NCBI GenBank assembly: GCA_028023455.1
Contig: JAQFVV010006305.1
Location: 3,527,001 to 3,591,000, forward strand
Direction: 5' to 3'
DNA: 64,000 bases
Source of the DNA: Epiperipatus broadwayi
Lineage: Eukaryota > Onychophora > Udeonychophora > Euonychophora > Peripatidae
Positions 38,710 through 50,754 of the stretch are shown one piece after another; the stretch's first letter is position 1; every line of letters begins with the position of its first letter. Both the position numbers and the translations under genes were made by a program. The notes under the pieces were generated by a model. The model had not been told where the DNA came from. It made no database searches and worked only from the letters and a program-made list of their open reading frames with translations.

Positions 38710-41700
38710 TAAGAGTCAGATATGGGCAATGTGTTAATGTTTGTCACACTTAAAAGTTTGCTACAAAAGAGATTAGAAAATAAAATGTTGAACAAAGTAA
38801 AAGACCAGTATATGACATTTATGGACATATTTGTAGATATAGTCATTACAAAATTCATTCTTTTTTTTTACTCTAGAGCTAAAATGATCATAGTAATTTA
38901 TGAGTGGCTGCAAATGATATTATTTATATATGAATATTATTGTTTGTATTTTTATATAACAATAATATAAGAATGCATACAACTATTAAGTAAGTCTATT
39001 ATTTTTAATTACATATTTTAAATTATGATTATTATAAATAATGAAAGGAAAAAAAAGAAATATTTTAATGAAAATGGTATTGTTAAAAATATAACAGGAA
39101 AAAATATTCAAAATTACATTAATGAATGCTTTTAAAAAAATAATATGTATAATCAGGAAAAAACATCATATTAAAACTTATTTTTAAAAATACATTTGCA
39201 ACTGTATTGATAATTATATATAATTTTAGACTTTTTTGCAAAATATATTATTCCAAAAAAAAATAATAACTTCGACTTCTTTTTTTTATATATGAGTATT
39301 TATATAAAATATAGATATATTTTCATAAAAGTTTATTTCCAATTTTAAATTTAGTTATTTATGATTTAAATAATTTTGTGTTTTAAAGTCTACTCAAGAT
39401 ACTAAATGAATTGTGTTGTTCTCTTGGTTCATAATTAGTTGCATTCTCTGAATATAACTTCATATATAAAATAAGCAAAATTATAAAACTTTTTTGAATA
39501 TTTACTTCACTATTAAAATATCAGCCAAGGATTTATAATTCCTAGTTTTTGAAGGTCTATTGTTAAATATTTATTTTTTTATTAAAATCTTTGAAATCTT
39601 TACCATCCAATATTTCAGCAAGAGAGTGAGTGATGATGATTGTTTTATGAGTTTTGAAAGGAGCATTTGAAAGTACTTTGTTTTTCATATTTGTTACTAT
39701 GCACTTCATTGTATACTTTTCATGTGCTTCTATTATTGTGTGATCCTAATTTTGCCAATCCATATATTTATTTAATCTTAAAGTGATATTTTTATAGATT
39801 ATATAATTTTCAAAATTATAAAAGAAAAAAATAAGGCAAGTAAATAAATTTCTCAAACATACTATTTTATTTTAAATTTATCCTACATACCTTCCACTCA
39901 AAAACAAACATGCAAAAAAAATTTCTGTATTTTTAATTTATATAAATAAACAATTATCTCCAATTTTCATTTCAATTAGAAATCATACTAAAAAAAATGT
40001 TTTAAAGAACTTTACATGGGATAAGATAATAAAATAACAAATACATGCATATATACATATTATTATTATTAGATATTATTACATTTACAAATATTAATAT
40101 AGGAATTTAACATATGCATAACATTGTGGAAGGAAACTAATCTTCACACAAGCACTATAGAAGTAATGAGCATTCCTCCAGAGGTACTATAATGATACAA
40201 AGTACCTTTGTGAAAGCTAAGTTCAGCACCCTTAGTGCCATGAATAGAACTGATCTGAAGACTGTGCATTGGCCCAACACCTCACATTTATCAAGGTCTC
40301 AGGGATGCATGATCTATATTTTTTGCAAAAATAAAAAACAACATTTTATCACATGCTAAATGAAACTATGTTTCCCTTTTTTTATTTAAAAAATTGTAAT
40401 TTGTAACCCCTACAATGAATATCATATGAAAAAAAATACAATTGTATAAGCACTGATTTATGTTGTGATTCAGAATTTTCAGTTACATTGTTTATATAAA
40501 TGTTTCACAATGTTCTGATCATGTTAATGTGAATTCAACATAAGTCAAGCATGATTCTCTTCATTAACATTTTTATGTATTTAATCACAATTCACAAATA
40601 AATAAATAAATAAATAAATTACAACAATGTTATTAATGGATTCACAATAAAACATTGAAATTTTTTTTTTTTGGTATTTTATGTATTTTAATTTTTTTTC
40701 TTAAATATTGATTCAAAGTCATATCTATAATAAATAAGTAATTATTTATACATTATAAAGTACCAATTTGTACAATTTTAATATATCTATATTTTCAAGC
40801 AAGATAATTTATTTTTTTAAATATCTAAATGGTTTTTATCATGTGAAAAACACTCCACTCCCATTCCTGAAATAAAATTAAGTAATTAAAACAAAATGAA
40901 TTCTATAAAAAATTACATTACTTATACTTTTATCTTTTTATTTACAAATTAATTCTCCTCACTTTGGTGGTGACAATATGATAAATGACATCAGTTTTGA
41001 CATCTCTAACCAACATACTAATCAGTTAAAAATAACTCATGCATAACATGTTATGTTTTCTATTAACAAAATTAGCTTCTCAAATATTTATTCAGTAATA
41101 GAATACTTAAACTACTTCATGATTTAATTAATGTATCCTATTATTTTATTATAAACACTTAGACACACTACATAGTTCGGTATCTAGAGAGTTTAATGAG
41201 TTACATTACTTTTAAGAAAATACATTTTCATATTTGTACTGTTTATTTGATAAATTTTTAGAAACAATTATACCACACCTTGCACTTTTTTTGTTTAATG
41301 ATAGTTTATAATAACCCAAAAAAAAAATCAAATGGTTTCTCCCACTAGAATAGATAAAAAATTTTGTAATAAATATTTTAACCTGTAATTTTAATGATAA
41401 TTAGTTATAAATTTGTTTGAAGTATACAAATTTTCCCAAATAGTTAATGATTTCTCTAGCCAACTCAAAATTCTTTAAAGCAGTTACTGAATCAAGTAGT
41501 CATTCAGTAAGTAAATAGGTGTTTATCTAATTTTAATCAAAGAATAGGATAGTCTTAGACACACAAGCAGTCAGATGATTTGAAACATGACTATAAATAA
41601 AAAATATAATTATAATGTGATGCAATTTTTACCAAATGTATAGCATGTATATCAGCAAATTAGGTTGTGATTTCTCTTTCAATTTTGCTTGTGTTAATAT

Positions 41701-42040
41701 TGACTTAAGACTACACTCTGTAAATTATATATAAATTGTACCTAAACTATAAAAAGTCTTGTGATGTTGTAAAATGTATAAATCTATTATAGCTTTGAGC
41801 TGAGATTGAATCCCATCTGGACTAAATTTTTTCTTTGATGTAATCAGCACTTAGCCAAATCTGTTGGATTTTTATCCTGCAGTGTATGAATTAAATTTTC
41901 ATGCATATGTTAGTATGACTGGCAGAGTGTGTTACTTTTATCAGTCATATGTTTTGCTTAGTGCACTTTCAGTGCTGAACATTGTAATCATAGCTGTATT
42001 ATTTCATTTGGTTGCTGACAAAAAACAGATTTTCCAAGTA
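38710..42040. other. AT-rich non-coding stretch
   Basis: No gene or element recognised. Slightly more mixed composition at 40130-40310. The phrase GATTGAATCCCATCTGG near 41804 looks like a tRNA B box but has no clear partner. Several open frames of 60-80 codons have no motif. Confidence 0.5.
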
Positions 42041-42042
42041 TA

Positions 42043-42045
<3 letters not shown>

Positions 42046-42118
<73 letters not shown>
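42046..42118. repeat. (AT)n microsatellite
   Basis: About 36 uninterrupted AT units. A second run of about 11 units lies at 42151-42170. Confidence 0.95.
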
Positions 42119-42121
<3 letters not shown>

Positions 42122-42174
42122 TATTACACATAAACAACAAACTAGAATTAATATATATATATATATATTACACT

Positions 42175-42965
42175 TTGATACTCTGTCATTATAACTATTA
42201 ATGTAAAAAATACTTAAACAGAATTTAAATATTAAAAATTTAGTAAGATAAGTATATTTTCAAAGCTCTCACATCATAATCATGGTTAGTCTGCTGAAAA
42301 CATTAATTTTTTGCTGATTTGAATGCTATTTGTTTTTGGTCCATTATATATTCATTTTGTGTAAGGAATTACACCTCTTTTATTTTACATTTGTGATATG
42401 GTAATGTTCTCTTTCATGATTATGAAAGAGCAATAAATTAACAGCTTCTGATTTCATCTTAAAATTTCTATACATGAATGAATGTTGGGCCATTTTAGCT
42501 CTAAGATTTTCCCTGGACTCACCATAATAGACATATGGAAATCTTTTTGGTTGCAATTTCCAACATAGGCCACATTGGATTGATTCAATGTCAGAATGTT
42601 GTCCTTAGTGTGTTAATAAGCTTGTTTAAATTTATGGGGATTCTGAATCTGACATTAAATTTGTCTGAAAAATTTCTGCTATTTTATTAAGCATATGTGA
42701 TAAATATAGTAGAGAAATCCAGATTTTATTATTTCTATGATTGACCATTTTACATATATTTTGATTTTGAATTGTTTTATATATCTGTATATGTGCATCC
42801 TGTTATAATCTGCTTTCATCAAGTCATCCACTAACCATGAATATGTTGCAAAAGCACTGAAAGTATACTTATCTTACTAATTTTTTAATATTTAAATTTT
42901 GTTTTAGTTTTTTTTACAAAAATATATATATAAGCATTAAAAACATAAAGCTAAACATGTCAATA
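42175..42965. other. AT-rich non-coding stretch
   Basis: Nothing recognisable. The phrase AGTGCACTTTCAGTGCTGAA lies just upstream at about 41957 and does not form an element. Confidence 0.45.
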
Positions 42966-42969
42966 AATA

Positions 42970-43543
42970 ATCAAAATTATTCCAAATTCACAACTCGACC
43001 AGACTAGCCAAAAAATAAACTCTAAAACCAACAACCAATGGTTTCATTGCTGCAAGCAGACTTCTCAAGTGTAAAGAACTACAAAATAACATATTTAAAT
43101 TAAACATTACCCACAATTCCACTTCACTTCCATATACCCTTAATATTAAAAGAACTTTTAAATAAGTTAATTGTTTCAGAATCATAAATTTTTAATAATA
43201 AAGATTCTTTAATTCTTTTTATTTCATTTCTCTCGAAAAGACAACCTTGGCTTCATCAAAATTAATAGTGTGACCTATATCTTTTTCATGGTTATAAAAA
43301 TGAAATAAAAAGAAAAATAATTTTTATTATTAAAAGTTTATGATTCTGAAGCAATTAACTTATTTAAAAGTTCTTTTAATATTAACGATGTATGGGAAAT
43401 AAGTGTAATTGTGAGTAAGGTTTAATTTAAATATGTTAGTATACACTTGAGAAGTTTGCTTGTAGCAGTGAAACCATAGGTTGTGTTTTAGAATTTATTT
43501 TTTGGCTAATCTGCTTGAGTTGTGAATTTGGGGTAATTTTGAT
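42970..43543 (-). mobile_element. Penelope-like element, inverted-repeat copy
   Basis: Arms at about 42970-43188 and 43340-43543 are reverse complements with roughly 85% identity. The 150-bp middle holds the end of a GIY-YIG endonuclease on the minus strand. The arms contain the endonuclease 3' end plus 3' UTR, so one arm is an inverted partial copy, an arrangement well known for Penelope-like elements. Within both arms a TCTGC..GCAG stem, flanked by CTTGAGA and TGAAACC, lies where a hammerhead core would be expected (43036-43070 minus and 43443-43480 plus). Confidence 0.65.
43190..43298 (-). pseudogene. GIY-YIG endonuclease fragment (Penelope-like)
   Basis: Minus-strand translation from about 43298 gives NHEKDIGHTINFDEAKVVFS, the conserved NHxxxxxHxxxFDxAKV block of Penelope-type endonucleases. 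After one frameshift near 43235, NEIKRIKESLLLKIYDSE follows, matching the KRKIKEAxxI block. The GIY-YIG start itself is missing, so this is a truncated, broken copy. Confidence 0.7.
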
Positions 43544-43549
43544 TCTATG

Positions 43550-44430
43550 GGCGTCAATTATAAAGGCAAACTCAAAAAAAATTTTTTTTCTCCAAGTTCT
43601 AAAGAAACAAAGATTTTTTTTGTTTTGTAACCAATTCATCTACCTTGATGTAAGTAGAAAGTAAATGAATTTATACTATTGTTAGCTAGATAATAATAAA
43701 AAAACAAACAAACAACAATATACATCATTTCCAAACAATATTTAATTAGTTTGATAAGCTTTACGTTCATCTTCCACAGTTTCTCTGTAGAAAATTGGCC
43801 TGCAGTATGCTATGTAAAAAACCCTTTCTCTTTTATCTCTCTATATATGTAAGTTACTTTTATTACATTAATTATATGTTGTACTATTCCTATCATCTAA
43901 TATCAAAAGTTAAATATTTTCAGAAAAATTCAAACTTTATTTCATATTTCAATATATAACTATTACTAAAATGTCATCATTAAAATTCTTCGTCATGTAT
44001 TTTTAAGAATATAATTCTCAAGTGAATTTTTAAATTAAATAACTATTTTTTTTCTGAATTACATTAACGTAGAATAGTTTGCAAATGTTAAAAAAATACA
44101 TCATTATTATATATCATTAATGTTCATCGTAGAATGTGCTCATTTAATTACCATATTGCTAACTTTTCCTTTCTATCACCTTTTTTTTTTTTACATATTC
44201 ATTAAGACTATTATTGTATATATGGGTGTCTTTTTTCTTGGAACAATGGGGAAAAAATTGAAAAATAATAAACTATGTATAACTACAATCAATGTTAATC
44301 AAAATGTCATTTTAAACTTCATTAATTTTCCTTTTTTATGAAAAGATTTTAATTTATAGCAGAGATCTTGATTATTAGCTCTAATTTACATTTTGTAAGA
44401 TGGCTTTGCTGAAAATTGAATTATTGCATT
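43550..44430. other. AT-rich non-coding stretch
   Basis: 43868-43905 shares TTATATGTTG...ACTA..TCC.ATCATCTAATAT with 1296-1340, a dispersed repeat. Nothing else is recognised. Confidence 0.5.
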
Positions 44431-44448
44431 CAAAAAGTAGATTTTTTT

Positions 44449-44546
44449 GTCTTGCATTGGTGGTCGAGTGGTCAGCGCGACTGCCTTGCACTTGTAGGCA
44501 GTTGCCCGGGTTGCGGGTTCGCGTCCCGGCCGATGCTATGACACTT
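44449..44546 (+). mobile_element. tRNA-derived SINE, family 1, copy 3
   Basis: The tRNA-like body 44454-44536 has a 7-bp acceptor stem (GCATTGG/CCGATGC with one G-T), an A box TGGTCGAGTGG, a TGCCT/AGGCA anticodon stem with an oversized 9-base loop, and a B box GGTTCGCGTCC. Outside it, GTCT at the start and TATGACACTT at the end give a short complementary extension. A 14-base target-site duplication, AAAAAGTAGATTTT, lies at 44432-44445 and 44552-44565, after an A-rich tail. The whole element is only about 98 bp. A functional tRNA is unlikely because of the anticodon loop and the flanking TSDs. Confidence 0.9.
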
Positions 44547-44739
44547 AAAAAAAAAAGTAGATTTTAAAACAAAATTTCGATTTCATTTATAAGTATATAA
44601 ACAATAAAGTAAAAATAACTAAAGAAACAGCAATTAAAATAATACGGTAGTTAAAAATAAATGTATAAATATATTGTTTTAAAAAATGTATATAATTTAA
44701 CATCTTTATATTCATTTTGAAAATTGCACTTCGATATAC

Positions 44740-44905
44740 AAATAAGGGTTAAACGCAGTTAACAAAAAATGAATAGTTTTCTGCTCGGCAGTTCATAAAA
44801 ATTCGAGTACTGGAAAGTGACAATTGGAGCCACACTTAAGGGACCTCGAGCTTCAGAGTTCGCCGCTCTGCCATTGCCCTTACCTACGCAAGCCAATGCT
44901 ATGCA
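44740..44905. other. CpG-containing GC-rich islet
   Basis: Contains CTCGAGC, TTCGCCGCTCTG and CTACGCAAG within otherwise AT-rich sequence. The plus-strand frame from 44817 reads 101 codons with no domain. On the minus strand a short ATG frame (MAERRTLKLEVP) is followed 5' by a GTAGGTAAGG donor-like site. I cannot decide between an exon, a regulatory islet and an old repeat. Confidence 0.3.
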
Positions 44906-45188
44906 GTTATTAATTTTAATATTTATATATTTCCTGACTACTCTATTTATAATTTATAATCTGCATCGCATGAAACTTGAGAATTTTTTTGCAAAGAGTA
45001 ATCAATCCATAGCCAAAACAGCTGCTATTCAATTATTGATCAATAAATTCTATTATGAACTATATTCATCTGAAAAACAATGTTTTCAGATTAATCTGGC
45101 AGTCAATAAAACAAAAATATGATTTTTAGGTAATTCAGTTTTCACTAGTAGTAAAAGATATGTCATAGACAATGAACTCATGGTTTAT

Positions 45189-45531
45189 TATGCAAGTAAA
45201 CTTAGAACAGGAAAAACTCTCCATACAGTAGTGCCACTCAGTACAAGCCAGAGTAATCAATGGATGCAAGAAAATCTGTGTATAAGAGCTCTATCCAGTG
45301 CCTGCTCATATGATATCCTCAGACTAGTTTCCAGCTTGTGGCTTCCATCAGTGAGGAGTCTCCTCACTGATAGAAGCCACAAGCTGGAAACTATCCTGGG
45401 AATATCATATGAGTAGGCATTAGATAAGGATTTTATGCACAAACCTTCTTGTATCCATTGATCATTCTGGCTTGCACTGAGTGGCACTACTCTAAGGAGA
45501 GTTTTGTCTGTTTTAACAGCTTGAGCAAGCA
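45189..45531. mobile_element. Near-perfect palindrome, 169-bp arms, 3-bp spacer
   Basis: Arms 45189-45357 and 45361-45531 are reverse complements at about 85-90% identity, meeting at CAGTGAGGA-GTC-TCCTCACTG. Both strands therefore encode similar open frames (78 and 91 codons) sharing VVPLS and SLWL.SVR.LLTD.SHKLET. These look like by-products, not genes. Reading outward from the centre, each arm contains CTGATGG (left arm, minus) or CTGATAG (right arm, plus), then AAGCCACAAGCTG and GAAAC. That is the order of a hammerhead core. A Penelope-type head-to-head terminal repeat is the best guess. Confidence 0.7.
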
Positions 45532-45539
45532 TAAAAAAA

Positions 45540-48450
45540 TGGTGATCATATCAAGTAAATTTAGTCTTGCATTTTAATTGGCTCCCTTTTTAAATTTATC
45601 TATACACATAATAGTGTTTTTATTGATTGTTTCATATTCTATGTTATTGTCTATCTAATTATAAGATTTGCACAAGAAGCCTACTATCAACTGAAAGAAG
45701 ATAATTGATTTTTTTTTTGAGGCCTTAAAAAAGAAGAGCAGGGTAACTTTTTAATGGTCACTCCATATATTCTTGTTATTAGAGCTGTTATCACTGTAAA
45801 AAATATTTATATGTTAAACAAACATAGATGTCTACTCATTAATACATGTCTTTTAATTTGATGAGTTCTTTGAATATTACCATTGGGTTTAAATTTAAGA
45901 ATGTTTTTTAGCAACTTTATTTACTTTTAGCTACATTAATTATTTTTTATATATTCATTAAACATCAAACAGAAAATTTGTTTTAAAAATATTTTGAAAT
46001 GTGAAAACATTAAGTATTATGAAAGAACCTTGAGTCCTGTTATTAATTGCTGTAACTTAGCATTAGATTTTGTTGCATGTACATTAGTGGACTTTTTTGG
46101 GTTAATATTATTAAAGATAAAATACTATTATTCCAAAAATTATACAATCGAGAATCTATATTTCAAAACATTTTGGCATCAGCCAATATACACAAAAACT
46201 ACAATTTCCATGGTGCATTCATCAATAAAAATAGTTTTATTAAAAATCACATGAAATTTATTTATTTGTATGCAATGATATTATCTGCAATAGATATTTA
46301 TTTTTAACTATTCGCAGCATATAAAATCAAAATTTAAAAGCTTATTTTCAAAACAATGTAACCAAAAAGAATTAAGACACTTTTAATGTCTGAAAATAAT
46401 TGTATCAACTATAGTGATATAACAAAATATATAGCTAAAGGTGTCATATCCACAACACACACTTTTGTAAGTTCAATTTATTCATAAGTTGGGCGAATAT
46501 TACATGTTGTTTCACCAATGCTTATGTTATCTGAAAACAAAAAAAAATGTTATTTTATACTTAAAGTTTATTTTTAAAATAAATGAAAACACAAAATATT
46601 CTGCCATAGTTTTAATGTTCAAGTTTGATGGGAAAGAGTTAGTCTTTTCTAAAAAAGTGAAATTGTTAACTCAATGATTTTGAGATTCATTGCAATGTAT
46701 AGTTGTATGATGACATTGCTTTGTTCAGCTTCTAAATCCTTACTTGTGGTTATCTTTAGTATTATTTTTCCAGTTTTACATTTATTTCACAAATATTGAT
46801 TTATTACTTTAAAAAAAGTCTGAAAATATAAGTAATTCACAGAGAAAAATCACAAATAAGCTGACACAAACTTAAAAAATCACTGATTGTTTTTAGCAAT
46901 AACTCCATGGTTAATTTAAATATTTACAATTATTTTTTTTTACAAAGTAAATATTTGTATAGAAATTATTAAAAAAAGAAATATATTCATATTTACATTT
47001 AGATTTTTTAAAAAAATGTTAATTTTTAAAAACAGAAATTGAGAAATTTAAAGTAGTGATAAAAAAAACTATGATTATTACACTCCATCAAACACTGCAG
47101 TACAGGACTTTTGTGATATTTTAACCCTTTTGAGAATCCTTATGAGATGACTCACAGCCACTTCAAGTAGCTTGAATTCCATTATTTTTAATGCTACGGT
47201 AAAGATTTTGTGCTTTTTTCAAAGGTCAAAAAAAGTTTCATAAGATGCTGCCCTCTCTTGAATTATTTTACAAGTAAAAAATCAATAAAACTGATGTCAA
47301 AGTATAACAAAAGAAGTAAGGTGGACATTCTTCATTTTGATTGGCTGTAACCATCAAGTTCAAAGAAAGATGCTTGTCAAAGCCATTCGTCAAAACGAAA
47401 CTGCTAAGATTTCTTTTCTTTCATTTGGAAAGTGATAAACGAATGTTTTAGACCATTTTAAAAGTATTTTTTGATGTATTTTTTGACATATTATAAATTT
47501 TTTTGAGAAAATATGCTAAAAATAAAATTATTTTAGAAAAATAGTAAGACTTTAGCAAAATTATTTACCTATCCATGCAACGTAAAATTGACCAAGAAAT
47601 CACTGACGTCATCAAAGCTATTTGGTTGGTCAGTAATATTTGTTTTAAATTTACTGCCATTATTGAATATTTTTAAATTATAAATGAAAATTTATTTTTG
47701 AAAAAACTTTCGTTCATTTTCATAACCTGACAAATTATTAATATACTTTTTACAAATGAATCTAAAGTGAATATAATATTAAAAGATGAATATATGTTGA
47801 CAGTTGAGTTTGTGACTTGACCAATTAAAAGTTTACACTTTTATCTCACTTGGCCAATAAAATACTAGCCACTACAATTACATTGCAATTTTAAATTTTA
47901 GAACAGAATTTTATAGTTTTGTGATGACTTAATAATAATTCATTCATTTTTTAAAAATGATATTGGTTATTTGCTTTTTTAAATAGCATTTTGTTAGTTA
48001 GTCAGTAAGAACAAGTAATTCTTCTTCTTACTTATTTCACTTTTTTTTCTATATTTGAACATTTCAAATATGGATTTTAGAATATTTTTTCATTTGTAAA
48101 CTTATATTTCTAATAAATCAAATACACTTTATTGATTCATAATACTGAATAAAGATTTTAATACTAAAGTAAAATGTTGAACTATTAACTCAAATTACAA
48201 ATAGGAGAAAGATTGAGAAATGTTGAAATGTGGAAGAGTTAAAAACTCATGTTAGTTTGTTCATTGCTGGTTCTTATTAGATGAAATACAATATCAAAAA
48301 CTAAATATTAATTCATTTAGATTTTAAAAAACACATATAAAATATTGTATTAATAAAATTAATTACTTCAGTATGCAATGGAAAAATATTGTCAATAATG
48401 TGTCATTGATTAGAAATTCTTTAATTGGTTTTTGTATATATTACAAATGG
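45540..48450. other. AT-rich non-coding stretch
   Basis: No gene recognised. A perfect cAMP-response-element-like TGACGTCA (47604-47611) lies between CCAAT-like words (GATTGGCTG at about 47339, TTGGTTGG at about 47622) in sequence of otherwise average composition. This is noted, but I do not call it a promoter. Confidence 0.45.
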
Positions 48451-48462
48451 TAAGTCAACACC

Positions 48463-48463
48463 A

Positions 48464-48538
<75 letters not shown>
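48463..48538. repeat. Palindromic (AC)n(AT)n(GT)n microsatellite
   Basis: About 17 AC units, 12 AT units, then 9 GT units. The outer blocks are reverse complements. Confidence 0.95.
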
Positions 48539-48539
48539 T

Positions 48540-50020
48540 TCACAAAAGTAAATTTTGTTGCATAAATTATAAATTAATACAAGTATATTACTAAGAGCAT
48601 TGTCATATATTTTTATATAATTTTTTAAATAAAAGAATATATTATATTTTATGATTTTATGTATTTGCATACATTATTCTTTTCAATAATAAATGGTAAC
48701 CAGGTCTAAAATATTGCTACCAACCTTCATTAAAAAAGAAATTCATTCTACTTATTTAATCAATGACTATCAGTCATAGTAAAACATGAATTTCTAGACC
48801 TTTTTATGGTTTTTACTATATAGTTATAAAGACATAAAATTGGGCCAGCAAATAATTATTTATATGTTAATTACAGTGATTATTAACTATTAGGTAGATT
48901 GTTTTTATCAATCAAAATATCAACTTTACTAGCTTATTTTTGAACTTTTTATTATGAGTAATAATTCAGTTATACAACTATAATGGTTTGAACTCTATTT
49001 GAATCTCACATCATCAACTAGGTAGAAAGCTTCTCAGTAGAATACACTCTTAGCTGTCTGCTAGTTATGTAAATGTAATTTGGTACTTTTCATTGATGAG
49101 GGTTAATAGCTAACAACTAATCTAGGAATTTGATTGTAACACTGCCATCTAGTGTCCCTGATTACTGAAGTTTGCAACTTATTGTGTAAGCTCTGAAATA
49201 GATAAATAGAGTAAATTATTGCTCCTTAAACAGATGTTAAAAGTAAACTATCAAAATCATATCATACCTTGTTATATATGATAATTCACAATACTTGATT
49301 ATCATTATTGGTAGTTTGTTATTTGTTTACTATTCTTATTACTGCATTTTTTTAGTATATCAATATTTGGAGATGCATAATACACTTTAATGAGACCATT
49401 CTAATAAATTAACTAAGTCAAAGCAGTAAAAGTGATAGAACTAGGTAATGTAATATAGTCATTAAGATCAGAGTCTTGCATTCTATCAGTTCAGAAAATT
49501 ATATAAGGCAATAAATTAAATTAAAGTAGTTAAATGTTATTTAACTGTTTTTATGTTATTTTAAAATAATGATTAGGAAATACCTAACTGTCACACTATT
49601 GAAGAATTGTTGGCAATGTTTAACTGAACAGCTGTTGGTTTAAACTTTTATAAAAATATTTCAGATAGTGTTACTCAATAAAATAGCAGTTTTTATTAAA
49701 AACTAAGATAATACAAGGACAAACTCTGTGTATTAAAAATAAAAATCTAAATTAAGTGCTGGAGAACTAGAGCTGCAACACAGAGCATGTATTAGATCTT
49801 TATATGCCTGTTCACATTCGTATCAATACACCATTGGTGACTTTGTAATTTTGTGTTTGGCCCAAAATAACATGTACATGGATCATTCTTCAGCAAGATT
49901 CAATAATTACAAAGTTATTGGGAGGTTGATATGAATGTCAACAGTCACAGTAAGTCTAATACAAGCTCCATGTTGCAGGACTAAAAATAATTGAATAATA
50001 ATAAAATAAGTGAATAATAA
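48540..50020. other. AT-rich non-coding stretch
   Basis: Nothing recognisable. Confidence 0.5.
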
Positions 50021-50024
50021 TAAA

Positions 50025-50750
50025 ATGTGATATAGTTTAAATATCCACCAAACAAACAATAAATGATTTTGATTTTCAAGTAATTTGTATAAAAATACAT
50101 TAACTACTGGTATTTTCATAAAACTGCTAATAAATGTCTTTTTTTAAATAAAGAAATTAAAGCAAAAACTACAAAAAAAGTCATACACCAAATGAACAGC
50201 AAATGATTTTGACTTTTAAGTAATTTTAAACAAAGTTAAAAAAAAAGGTTTTAATAATGACGCCATTAATCAAAAAAATACTTATTTAAATATATACAAA
50301 ACAAACAGTAAATAATTATGATTTTGAAATAATTTGGATAAAAATACATTAACTATATTCCTATGACACTTACCATGTAATATATAACAGAAACTTATGT
50401 GTTAAAAGCAAACTTTTTCTATTAAATATTACCACAGAAAATGAAGATCTGCAGTAAAACTTTTTGCTCCAAAAATGAAACAACTTGATTGGAAAGTAGG
50501 CTGGGATTTTCAGAAAACTGCTATCATTTTTTTAATAAAGAAATTAAACCAAAAACACAATGAAAATGACAAGAATATCACAATGGAAAAAATAGCTGTT
50601 GTCAGAAACAAATTTGAACAATAACTGAAAAATGTCTGATTATTTCTTTCAATATGATGTCAAATATGTCATCATCACCACTGAAAAATGTAGGATTATT
50701 TTATTCAATATGACATCTTTATGACATGACACATTTATTGTGGGTGTGAA
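50025..50750. repeat. Cluster of imperfect direct repeats
   Basis: The phrase ACAAACAGTAAATAATTATGA or a close variant, followed by TTTTGAAATAATTTG and ATAAAAATACATTAACTA, occurs three times (about 50042, 50188 and 50300). TAATAAAGAAATTAAA.CAAAAAC occurs twice. GAAAAATGT..GATTATTT..TTCAATATGA occurs at 50627 and 50683. It is an old, interleaved tandem duplication. Confidence 0.65.
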
Positions 50751-50754
50751 AAGG

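Noticed and set aside
41790-41880. Further tRNA-derived SINE (GATTGAATCCCATCTGG)
   Set aside because: Only a B-box-like phrase; no second copy, A box or target-site duplication could be found.
44454-44536. Functional tRNA gene
   Set aside because: Acceptor stem and A/B boxes are good, but the anticodon loop is oversized and three copies with target-site duplications show it is a SINE.
45180-45532. Two opposite-strand open frames of 78 and 91 codons with similar products
   Set aside because: They mirror each other because the DNA is a palindrome; no domain and no sign of selection visible.
47338-47630. Promoter with CRE (TGACGTCA) and CCAAT words
   Set aside because: Single short matches, no start site, no CpG context and no adjacent coding exon; chance cannot be excluded.
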